The notes under the pieces were generated by a model. It did no database searches. It worked only from the letters and a program-made list of their open reading frames with translations, and was not told the origin of the DNA. The position numbers were made by a program, and so were the translations under genes. This document shows positions 11,101 through 21,545 of a stretch of DNA of 64,000 nucleotides, piece by piece. The DNA is from Membranipora membranacea (lineage: Eukaryota; Bryozoa; Gymnolaemata; Cheilostomatida; Membraniporidae). The DNA lies in assembly GCA_914767715.1 (NCBI GenBank), contig OU612072.1, positions 16,368,001-16,432,000 of the forward strand, in the 5' to 3' direction. Each line of letters opens with the position of its first letter. Within the stretch, counting starts at the first letter, position 1.

Positions 11101-12589
11101 TTTGTCAAATGCCTTTAACATGTCTACAAAGGCACTGGAAACATGACTGGTCTTCAGGTCATCCAGTTCAAGGCACCAGTTATGGATAACATCTAGAAGC
11201 GCATCAGTGGTGCTGAGATTTCGCTGGTAGGCATACTGGTTCTTATCTAGCTTATCACCTAATGAAGATTGTAAACACTGAAGGATGACTCCCTCTGCTA
11301 TTTTACCCAGGTGGTGAAGTAAGGATATGGGACGGTAGTCACTAGGTTTTTCAGGGTTTCTTGTCTTCTTTAGGGGGCGAATCTCAGCTGTTTTCCATGC
11401 ATTAGGAATATGTGTTGGTAGCTAGCCTAGCATGCAGTTATATATGTCTGTCACAGGTACACATAAGTCTTCACAGGCTGCTTTAGTGGTCCATGCTGGC
11501 CAATCCTCACAGTTAGTGGACTTGTTTGGATTGACATTTTTCAACATAGATTTTACTTGGCCTATACTCACTGGTTCCAATTTATGAGGTACAATGGTAG
11601 GCGCTGCTGTCAAATCTCGTTCTCCACCAACATTGACGAAATGATCATTAAGCAGTTCTACTAGCTGACCAGTGTTCATTCATCATTCATCGTTGATTAG
11701 GTGGTGACTGCTGACTTCATCGGGAATTCGACCTTCGACAGCTTTCAGAGACTTCCACCAGGCTTTGTTTGTTGTGGCCTGATTCATTTTATTGTTGACG
11801 TAGTCTCTTTTGCAGTTGCGCAGTAGTTTCTTAGATAGCTGGCTGAAAAATTTCCATGCTTTGTGGTTGGTATCATAAGCGCGGTCTCTTGCATTCATTA
11901 CTTTACGTAATGTCGGGGTTATGTAGTTCGGCTTGTCCGCTCTAGTTTTTACACTCTTGATGGGACAGTGTTCGTCTTATATTGAGCTCACTAATTCATT
12001 GAGCGTCTCGGTCTTTGTATCCACACAGGGCGCACAGAGAACAGATGACCAGTCTTGAAGCGCAAGATCTAACAAGACACGCTCTTGGCTAGCTGGGCTT
12101 ATCACACGCTTAGTAACAAAAGTATAAACACTTTTCTTTACAGTGATATTTCCTAAAAAATTGGCACAGTGATCGTCATCATTGCCAACTAATGGAGGAA
12201 GCTCAACTGACATCGTATATTGATCAATATCTGATAAAATCTGGTTTGACAATTTACCAGAAACAAATTATTCTGATAAGTAGTAATTTGCGGTGTTCAA
12301 TCATGGTTAGTTTAAATCAACAATAACCAACATGTAACACCCTGGGATCACACCAACTGATCCGTCATTTGAATCAACCTTGTCTCTTCCTCTTCACATT
12401 AAACCTAGTATGTTTTGAAGAGAGTCTTTGTTAAAAAAACTGCAAAGTTCATACTAACAGTAATACATTACCTCCTTTCCACAGAGGAGATCTTATACTG
12501 CCATGACGAGCTCTGCCAGTTCCTCTTTGAGGCCAAGGCTTTCTTCCTCCTCCTGACATTTCTGTGCGTGTCTTAACTCGAGTGTAGTT
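8136..12589 (-). CDS. MRPL4: Mitochondrial large-subunit ribosomal protein L4 (uL4m), C-terminal four exons
   Basis: Four exons splice in frame: 12472-12589, 9811-9917, 9306-9489 and 8136-8284 (TAG stop). They encode about 185 residues with the hallmarks of mitochondrial L4: [20 protein letters not shown], then [37 protein letters not shown] and [10 protein letters not shown] followed by VLTLPAV. uL4 lines the peptide exit tunnel of the mitochondrial ribosome; the glycine- and arginine-rich segment is its extended loop. Phases (0, 1, 0, 1) fit exactly. The roughly 100 N-terminal residues, including the targeting peptide, were not found up to 25 kb, where retrotransposons lie; they may be diverged, far upstream or lost. 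A LINE fills the 12472/9917 intron. It is the only undamaged MRPL4 copy in the window; two pseudogene copies follow at 32873-34365 and 46926-49424. Confidence 0.88.
8713..8823. repeat. 14-bp minisatellite in the last MRPL4 intron
   Basis: About eight head-to-tail copies of CAATGACTTATAAT, some with GGCTT in place of GACTT. It is missing from both MRPL4 pseudogenes, so it arose or was lost after the duplication. Confidence 0.7.
9137..9275. repeat. 16-bp minisatellite next to MRPL4 exon 9306-9489
   Basis: Copies of CCCAGAAGTTATGAAG with point variants. Related arrays occur at 33688-33845 and 48680-48835 in the pseudogene copies, with different unit numbers. A short G run at about 9284-9297 separates it from the exon's splice donor. 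Confidence 0.8.
10150..12252 (-). mobile_element. LINE with endonuclease end and reverse transcriptase, inactivated by in-frame stops
   Basis: Five open segments (11977-12252, 11683-11898, 11422-11679, 10516-11121, 10153-10443) lie in one minus-strand frame, interrupted by stop codons with no frameshift. The RT part has [23 protein letters not shown] and the catalytic [10 protein letters not shown] motif. The first segment looks like the end of the endonuclease domain; its beginning is missing, so the copy is 5' truncated. It sits in an MRPL4 intron in the same orientation as the gene. The clade (CR1-, Rex- or L2-like) cannot be settled by eye. Confidence 0.85.
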
Positions 12590-13499
12590 CTACATCAGAC
12601 ACAAACAGTCAAATTCATATTCCATGAATGCCGTTGTCAATGAGAGAAAATCACTTTATTTGTTTTTCATAAACTGGAACTGGAATGTCAACATACATGT
12701 CAGCAGTAAAATAGCTAGTCACCAGATATGATGTCGCATTAGGGAACATTAGAGTTCTTCTACTTCCTTCTTAGCTAGCCCAACCAAACCATCATGACTC
12801 AATGGATAGGAATATTATTCCATTTGTTTGATGAGACACAGAAAATGATTATAGATTTAAATTGTTCATTTTATGTACCAATCCAATCTTATCGCCTGTT
12901 GATACATTGATTCCGATTGTTATAATAAACCTAACCAAATAAAACCATAGATTGATTCTGTCATGCTGCAGGTTGAAATCTTGCCCCTTGGTTTGTCACA
13001 GGTGAGCTTTTTCTTGCTTCCCATAGTTGGCTATACTCCAGTTTCAGTTCTATAAAAAATCTTTTAAAAATAGCACAATGTGTATCGTCTAGCTCAATCA
13101 GTGTAAGTATTCAAATCTGTCAAATCTACCATCTGGGAGAATTCGAGAATTTGACTGCCTGATAAACTTGAGACATATATATTATATAAACTGCAATGTT
13201 TTTGATGGCCTAGGAGTGCCAAATTTTTGAGGAACTCCTAAAAAAAAGCCAAAAAAGCTTTCAATAATATCAATATTTGGAGTTATCAGTGGTAGTGTAA
13301 GTGTATGTTACAATAATATATTTTAGCTGCCAATCTATATTCTCACATACTATGCCTACCCTACAATGCTAGACATTAATTGTGGGAAGTCATTTTTTTA
13401 TGTGTGTGTTTATTGCTTACTATAAAAACTAGGATGAGTAAATTCAAAGGTATGAAAAAAGTTAAAAAGCAATGGGACAGTCAGATAGCACGAAGCTAG
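12590..13499. other. Non-coding stretch upstream of MRPL4 exon 12472-12589
   Basis: I searched the minus strand for the conserved L4 N-terminal motifs that should precede the exon starting NYTRVKTR and found none. It is intronic or TE-derived. Confidence 0.4.
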
Positions 13500-15440
13500 A
13501 ACAGAGACTGCCTGACTAGAACTCTCGACGCCACACTCGCCTGAAACCGTGGCACAACAGGGACCTCTCACCTCGCTTGTTTTTGGCCCTTTTTGTTCGT
13601 AAATTATTTAATCTTGTATTATATTCATGTTCTGTTTTAAGAGACTTGATAAACTCATTCGAAAATGTTCTTAAAAATAGTTTTAAAGAGCAGTATCGGA
13701 ATAACATATTCAAAGGCATTATATTTAAAAGGGTTGAAACATGATATCTGTTTTTTTTCTATAAAATCACTCTTACACAATCATTTTGGAGGACTATTAC
13801 TCGTTTAAGGTCATTTTCAGTAGCATGGCCCCAGAACTCTATTCCATAGAGCAGGTGTGGGTGAAAATTGAGCAATATAGTTCGATCATTGTTTTTCGTC
13901 AAAATATGGCCTTACTACACGCATCATTATTACAACCAAATTAAATTTTTTGCACAATTCATTTTTGTGTGACTTAAAAGTAATATTTAAATCAAGGATA
14001 ATACCTAAAAATTTAGTTTCATTTTCCAGTTCAAGGGTGTTGGTATTCAGTTTGATAGCATGATCATCGGCACTGATAGCTTTTCTTGGAGATTTAAAAA
14101 GTACCTGAACAGTTTTGGAATAGTAAAGTACTAGTTTATTAGCTAAGCACCAATTTTCAATTTTGTTTATTTCTTGACTTAAAATAGCATGGTCTGTACG
14201 AAAAGTATTAGCGTCGTCTGCATACAGTATGTAATTTGATGCAGGCGTTGCATTCAAGAGGTCGTTTATGTAAATCAAAAATAAAAGTGGCCCCAGGTTT
14301 GAACCTTGGGGTACTCCTATGTTGATGTCACGGTACTGAGACACAGCATTAATTACAATAACATATTGTTTACAGTTTTTGAGGTAATTTTCGATGAGAT
14401 ATGTGGGACAGGGTAAAAATCCATTAAACGGTAGCTTTTTGACAAAAATTTCATGATTAATAGTATCAAACGCCTTTGAAAAATCTAAAAATATGCCAAA
14501 TGTGTTGTTGCAGCAGTTAAAATTTTCATACAATTGTTCCGTGAGCTTGTTTATAGCAGTGGTGGTATTTCTGCCTCCTCTAAATCCAAACTGGCAGTCA
14601 GTTAAAATTGAGTTGGTCTCTAAAAAATCAATGGTCTGGTTGCTAAGAAATTTTTCAACAATTTTAGAAATAGTGCTTAAGAATGATATCGGCCGATAGT
14701 TATTAGTACTTTGTTTGTCCCCCTTTTTAAAAATGGGTGTTACTTGTGCAATTTTTAAGCAGTCTGGGAACACAGAATTTTCAATGACCAAATTTACAAG
14801 ATATGCCAATATTGGGAGGATAATCAGCTTGTTTTCTTTGATCGCTCGTGACGAGATTTTGTCCGGACCGGTGGCTTTTTTAGCTTGGAGATTATCCACA
14901 AACAGGCAGGATATCAGTGCTATCAACAACATAAAAACTGAATTTGGGTTTAGAATCCCACTCAATTTGAGGGACAAATCAGTCAGCAAAGTTAGCGTCT
15001 GTGGGAGGCAATTTGTCGGCAGATTCGAACCTACACCTGTGAAGAATGTATACTTAAAACTTTCTGAAACCTATTGAGAGTTTTTACTGAGTGATTGGTC
15101 ATTAGTTTTGAGGGTAATTGTGATGTCTTTGCTTTTATTCGAACCGTTGATCATCAATTTTATGAATTTCAAGTGTTTGACCTGGTCAGCTTTGCAGTTG
15201 TCATATTCGTTTTTGAAGTAGGAAATCTTGGCCGTATGAATATGTTGGGAAACAAAATTTCTGAAGGATCGATAAGTTTCCTGCAGCTTAATATCAATGG
15301 GTGCTAGCCGAGATCTGTCATGAAAATCTTTTCGCATTTTCACTAATTCCCTCAAATTTTCTGACATCGATGGTTGTTTGAAAGATTTTTTATTTTGTTG
15401 TTGAAGATAAATACTTTTTCCCCATAAATGACTCATCATA
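13500..15440 (-). mobile_element. Second LINE family, 5'-truncated reverse transcriptase remnant
   Basis: An open segment at 13886-14989 carries RT motifs KKATGPDKIS, NYRPISFLSTISKI, FLDFSKAFDTINHE, GVPQGSNLGPLLFLIYINDL and ILYADDANTF. Segment 15071-15439, in the same frame, is the linker that normally joins endonuclease and RT. A C-terminal piece at 13516-13719 is in another frame, so a frameshift lies between 13719 and 13886. No endonuclease domain is present. Sequence motifs differ clearly from the LINE at 10150-12252. Confidence 0.85.
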
Positions 15441-16946
15441 ACTTACCTTACACATTTTAGGCCAGAAGCAGCTATAGCCTAAGTTGTTATGGCACGGACA
15501 ATATTTGATGGCCGGATTCTGATCACTTTTTATACTACATCAATAAATGTTCTGTAAAATTCACCGGGTGTACCCACTTGTGGTGGTCATATTTTGAAAA
15601 TAAATGGCAATTCGTTTTCAATTTAAATGAAGAGAACATAAATCCTCAAGCTGACCTACTTGTATAGAGGACCAACCATCAGTGTGATAATAAAGAAATC
15701 TGTTTATAAAATACTCAATCACATCAACTTGAATTTGGCATTGACATAGCAAATATTAATAATGCATCTTTGTATGGTGCTATTGTGGGATTCCAGGTTA
15801 TGGAATCACCACATTAACTCTCCGCTACATAGATCTGTGCTCAAGAGCTCGGTATGATGATTCTCACTCTGTGACACTGACTTATTTACATGCGATCTCT
15901 CAAGAGCATGCCTTTTAATTCTTATCAAGTTTAACATCAAACGCAATTCAACTTAAACAATGCATGTCTTATTTCTACAAGTCATACTTTCTAGTCAATG
16001 ATGCCATGCATGCTGGGTTTAATTCATTTAACTCAATTAGTTGATGGTATAGAAATCCAACCAAGTGTTGTACTGTGCCATTATCAAATAATAAGGCGAG
16101 TTCTGTTTCCCTATAAATATCACAACTGTACAATAAATGAACATATTATAATAAAAACTGTAAAACTTTCATGTTTAAAAACTGACCTGTCTCCAGAATG
16201 AAGTTGCAAACAAAGAGCGCTGCTTGACGACCAGAGGGTCGCCAAATCAAATCAATTCAATTCAATTCATGCTTTCCATTGGTGAACCATGCTCTTATAT
16301 AGCATGGTTCCAGACACATTAAAAAACTGCTGACGTCAATAAGCAAAAAAACAAGATTTAAACACAATTTTCAATTACCACAAAAAGAGGGTTGATCGGC
16401 CGCAAGAGTGGGTTGATCCAGGGTTGATCGGCCGCAAGTGTGGGTTGATCTGCCACAAGAGTTGGTTGGTGTAAGTCAGACATCATGCTAATTCTGGATT
16501 GTCTCTGTTGGTGCCACCTTTACTGCATTGTCATGGTTGTCACGGTTCTGGCGTTAGGGTGGCACCTGTATTAAGAATAGAATTTAGATTTGCATATATT
16601 TGCCTGTCCCTGTTTCGAGGTGATATGCACTAGCTAGTAACTGCGTGTCCTCGAGTCAAGGTTGAGTGTACTGATGATGATGCTGGCAAAGATATTGGAT
16701 GTTGTTATTGCGTCTGATGATGATATAGAAATTATCCTGTTTGCTGCTGCAAATGCGACATATGCACCCCCCTGGTTGCAATCGTCCTCGATTGCTATGA
16801 CAATCCTTTGATCTGATGTGTGGATGCAACACTATTGACTTACGCCCAGCCTTTGTTAAATTTAACTCTCATGCTTTAGCAGATGACATAATACAAGGAA
16901 GCATGAACATGTCTAACAAAATGACGGTATCACTTTGACTAACATT
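15441..16946. other. Non-coding stretch with repeat remnants
   Basis: No exon is recognised. At about 16238-16270 an (AATTC)n-like run follows a segment that looks like a transposon 3' end. At 16386-16470 there are about four imperfect copies of a roughly 21-bp unit built on GGGTTGATCGGCCGCAAG. Confidence 0.4.
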
Positions 16947-19429
16947 ATGGAGTGTATTATTCACTATGAGAAAGTAGATGAAGCAGCCGAGAGTGTTGTT
17001 TTGTCAGCCTCAAAGCTTGCTGAACTCAAATATGTGGCTAAAGAGTGGGTGAAAACTGGGAAAGAGCCGGAATGCTTCATTGCCAAAAATCTATTGACAA
17101 CAATGACAATGGATGAATGTAGTACCTATAAATACCATCGTCTTTGTATGTTCAGATTTTCTAAATCCAAGCTAGAAAGAGCCAAGGAAAGTGCCATGAA
17201 GAGAAAGGTATGTATAGAACATGCTCATGATTCAGGATTTACACTCAAGGTATTAATTGATGACCACGGTGCTGTATGGAAGCAATGAACTAAGGTTTAG
17301 TTCATTGATGGAAGACCACCTTGTGTTGCTTTGTTTGAACCGATATGAAACTTTGTGTGACGTTGCTCTCAGTCAGAGATAGTGTTTGGGCCACGAAGAT
17401 CATTCTGTGATAAATAAGAGAGTTCTATTATTTATCACAGAATGATCACAACACTGAATTAAATCATAGTTGGAAAATCTGAGATGCCTTCAATTTTTTT
17501 CAGTCTTGATTGATTGACCCTTGTAATTGCTACTCATTAACCCTGCTCTAATAATATCCTGTTTTAAAGAATGAGGATGGAGCCAATTTGCCGAGCCCAA
17601 AGAAACCCAGGTCTTCAGAACCGAGTACTAGTAAGCCTCAGACATTCTCTTCTACCTGTGTCATATGTAATAAGGAGAAGTACAAAAACCGCAAGAAACT
17701 ACCGACCTCTAGAGCTGAGACTTTAGATGCTGGTAAGTACAATAAACTGCTACATCATAATCTCAGGTTTTATTCTGCCTTCTGCAGACTCTGTAGGGTT
17801 GAATTGTTGATTAATTGAGGGAACTTTTTCAATTACATGTGTTGTATGATATAAGCTGCATCAATCATAACTATCTGGTGACGAATGATATATCAGTGAG
17901 AGAGCCAGCTTTCAAAAATATTATCCTTCTATTTAGGGGGTTTACTTCCTGCCGCAGATGCCAAGAATGACACAAAGCTGTTGTCAAGTTTTCAGTTAGG
18001 AGATCCTGTTGCCTGTGAAATGAGATATCATCGTGCATGCCACAAGAATTATATCGCAACTGTTACGAACCAGCTCAGGTAAAAACTATAAAATCTGTTT
18101 GCCACTTATCATTGTCATTTGTCTGGCTCAACATTATGTGTGTTACATTCCTATGCTGTCCCTCTTTGAAATTTGTTAACAAGTTCACTTGGGCGTAGAG
18201 ATGAGTTCATATGAAGTGCTGTAAAATTGTTATACCAATTGTTTTAGATCTAAATCAAAAGCTCGCTTTGTGAGATCTGCATCATGGCGACAACTTGAGG
18301 ACCTTGTTAGCTCAAAGATAGAGCGCGAGAAGGGTTCTTACACTGTATCTGATTCACTTGGCTTATATAATAAACTACATAGAGATAACAGAGAAGATGA
18401 GACCAGGTAAGACTATGATATATATTTATATATACTAGTATCCCACAATGCAATTTCCTGGAATTCCCAGTGAGATCAGGGCGATAAAATCTTGCGAGAC
18501 TGGGGTTCCCAGGTTGAAGTTGCATTGTGCAAGCATTATCAACCTGCGGTTTTGAGAACACTCAAATGCATTGATCAAACTTAGGCCTCGTTAGGTTAGG
18601 ATTAATTAAAAAAAATATGAAAAGTTATGTCAAAATCTTTTTCTTCCTCGGACTAACATGTATAATTGTGCTTTAAGACAAAAATATCATCTTTTTACAG
18701 CCGAAAAGCTTTTGTCTACCGCCTGAAGAGAGAGTTTAAAGGCCGCCTTAGTTTCCATCAAGCCTCTGATCCTCTTATGGTGATATAGTGACGAGCAGCA
18801 ATGCAGTTTTGACTGATACATCAGTACTCACAAACACATCCAGCCTCTTGAGCGAGGTCAACACTGCCAGCTCATGTGATGAGGAAATCCCTTTCAATAG
18901 TGTAACCCAATCCAATCAATATCAACTCAATCAGGCAGCAATTTCACTCCGTTTGTATATAGATCAAATTAAAAAAGTCGAGATCCCCTGGCCACCTACT
19001 GCAGACAACCTTAACGCTGAGGCCTGTGTCGAATTTGTTCCGCCACCACTATTTAATTTTCTAGCTATGACGACAGGTCATGCTGATGTGGTCTGTGACT
19101 GGAACACCTACTATAATTTGGACGCCTCTGTTCGCTTAAAAATTCTCAGCTTAGCCCAAGACATTGTACAGCTAAGCTCCAAAGTTGCTGCTGTTACTCC
19201 TAAGTCTTTAGCCATCGGCCTAACAGTGAGGCATATGACTGGGTCTAAATTGCTAGCCAAACTTATTCATGGATTTGGTCATTCTTGCAGCTATGACTCA
19301 ATTATCAGGCTCGAAACAGCACTTGCTTTGAAGCAAGCTGCAAATACAGCTTTCAGAGAGAACAGTCTTGATGAGGAGGAGGAGGAGGCTGGCGGAGACG
19401 AAGATGATGAGGATGAGGAAAATGAGTGA
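16947..19429 (+). pseudogene. Multi-exon gene of an uncharacterised zinc-motif family, carrying one frameshift
   Basis: Exons 16947-17207, 17570-17732, 17937-18078, 18248-18406 and 18701-19429 join with correct GT/AG sites and matching phases. Exon 1 has C-x2-H and a YHRLC motif. Exons 2-3 have C-x2-C (TCVICNKEKY) and YHRACHKNY, so the N-terminal half looks like two related zinc modules. The last exon contains TPKSLAIGLTVRHMTGSKLL, then GFGHSCSYDSIIRLETAL, and ends in an acidic tail of Asp and Glu. I recall this combination from large unannotated, often multi-copy invertebrate genes, probably mobile or domesticated; I cannot name the family. Within the last exon the frame shifts by one base near 18770-18776, so the copy is probably dead unless the assembly is wrong there. 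Introns argue against a processed copy. Confidence 0.55.
17398..17447. repeat. Perfect 20-bp inverted repeat with 10-base loop
   Basis: Arms 17398-17417 and 17428-17447 are exact reverse complements (GATCATTCTGTGATAAATAA). It lies in the first intron of the zinc-motif gene. It could be a recombination scar or the remains of a tiny foldback element. Confidence 0.85.
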
Positions 19430-19439
19430 CCAAATAATA

Positions 19440-20475
19440 AAAGTTCTTGTTGACTGTAACAAAAAATACTACAATTTTAACTAACTAAAAGTGATTTTGT
19501 GAAAAATTTGTGAGATGCTGCCGCTGACAATGACTGATACAACCGGGTACACCCTAATTTGTTAATTCAGCACCCTTTTTTACCCTAGAAACATTTATAT
19601 TCTCGTTCTCTGTTGGCTGTATCGAACACTAAAATCTTCACTAACTTAAAGCTCTTTATTGAATAATTTGGGATATGCTGTCATATACTGCCACGCTGCC
19701 GCTGATGATCACCACTATAACCAGGAACACCCTCATTTTTGGATTCAGCACACTTTTTTACACTAGAAGTATATTAATCTTGTTCTCTGTTGACCGTTGA
19801 CTGTATCAAATGCCACAATGTTCACTTAGTAGAAGTGAATTTGTAAAAAAAAAGTCGGATTTGCTCCCACGCTGCCGCTGACAATGACTGATACAACTGG
19901 GTTCACCCTCATTTTTTAATTCAGCACCCTTTTTTACCCTAGCAACATATATATTCTTGTTCTCTGTTGGCTGTATCAAACACTAAAATATTCACTAACT
20001 AAAAGCGCTTGGTTGAAAATTTTGGGACATGCTGCCATATACTGCCACGCTGCCGCTGATTATGACCCCTACAACCAGGTACACCCTCATTTTTGGATTC
20101 AGCACACTTTTTTACTCTAGAAACATATTATTCTTGTTCTCTGTTGACCGTTGACTGTATCAAACACTACAATTTTAACTAACTAAATGAGAATTTGTAA
20201 AAGATGTGGCATATGCTGCCGCTGACAATGACCAATACAACCGGATACACCCTCATTTTTGGATTCAGCACACATTTTTAACCCTAGAAACAGATATATA
20301 TTCTTGTTCTCTGTTGGCTGTAACAAACACTACAATCTTTACTAACTAAATGCGATTTATTGAAAATTTGTGATATGCTGCCATATACTGCCACGCTGCC
20401 GCTGACGATGACCGCTACAACCGGGTACACCCTCATTTTTGGATTCAGCACACTTATTTACCCTAGAAACACTTG
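19440..20475. repeat. Satellite array, about 178 bp per unit, six units in alternating A-B order
   Basis: The landmark GCTGCCGCTGA recurs near 19518, 19695, 19871, 20049, 20216 and 20395. Each unit includes ACACCCT, ATTCAGCAC and TTCTTGTTCTCTGTTG. Units 2, 4 and 6 carry ATACTGCCACGCTGCC and GGATTCAGCACAC; units 1, 3 and 5 mostly lack the former. The array is therefore a three-fold dimer of about 355 bp. It starts just after the stop codon of the zinc-motif gene. Confidence 0.85.
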
Positions 20476-21545
20476 TTTTTTTCCTGCCATCAAAAATTGT
20501 CCGTGCCATTTTTTTTTAGAGCCCTTAGAGCTAGGCTGCTTCTGGCCTATTATTCTTGTTTTGGAAATTTTATTCAAAGAAAGGAAGGGCTCGGTATACA
20601 TTTAACTTGGGATCCTGCCAACAAATTATTGTCCAGAGATTCGGGAGTTATAATGAGTTTATTTATATACCTCTTATATTTAAGCTGACAATGGGTACTT
20701 CTAAGCAGTGAAACACTACATCATTACCGTCCAGTCACTGGGTCCAAGCACTCCATTAGCCAACCCTGACTAATGAGAAACTACATCGCAAGAGGCGCTG
20801 GTACTCATTGGAATGCGCTAACAAAGTCAGCTTTTCAGGTAACACCAGTGTACATGCACGGGAATTGAACCCTGGTCGCCAGATCGATGATCAAACCAGC
20901 TAACCTATAGGCTAACATGAAAACCTGTTTGTTAACTTGTGCAACTGTATGCATTGTGAAACCGCCAACCACCTACCGTAGTGTCAGCATTACACACAGT
21001 GTAATATTCTCAGATTAGGACAAACTTTTCTTCACACAGTGGCGTCTGGTATCCTTTCTGTTATATATGCCATGCCTTAATGATGACAGTTAATTAGTCT
21101 GCTAACAGACATCACAGGACGTGATGTCAGATTCTATTGTTCTTTTATAATGACCACAATGCAGTGGCTATTTCCTTTCAATGTAAACCATGCTACCAGA
21201 AAGATGCCTCTGCTATATGCTCCCAATAAAATATCGTAAAATATCACCAACACACAAACTTAATAATGGCGACACAGGCTGGTGAAATATTACTCATACT
21301 ATGAGGGAGGCATACAGTAGATTGAAGATGATATAGAAGGCACATTTTTGGCAAAATTATACACTGAAGAGAGAGAACCTGCTACAACATGTCAATAGGT
21401 AAGGTACCGGAATATGATTGTAAAGATAAATGGCCCACATATAAACTGAGATTAAATTCTTAGTTAGCAATAATCGGATTCGTGAGTCATTGTTGAAAGA
21501 GGGTGATGCATTAACATAGATTAAATTAATGCGAAATCTATAGCC
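20476..21545. other. Non-coding stretch before the Ty3-type element
   Basis: No exon is recognised. The 5' LTR of the following retroelement would be expected here, but no second copy of any part is visible downstream, so no LTR can be called. A tRNA-like segment lies at 20843-20918. Confidence 0.4.
20843..20918 (-). mobile_element. tRNA-like head, probably of a SINE
   Basis: On the minus strand an A-box-like GGTTAGCTGGTTTGATCATC is followed about 20 nt later by GGGTTCAATTCCCG, a good B box with T-stem pairing. The flanks do not form a normal acceptor stem, so a SINE head is more likely than a working tRNA gene. Confidence 0.45.

Noticed and set aside
20843-20918. A functional tRNA gene
   Set aside because: A and B boxes are visible but no proper acceptor stem or anticodon arm pairing; better read as a SINE head.
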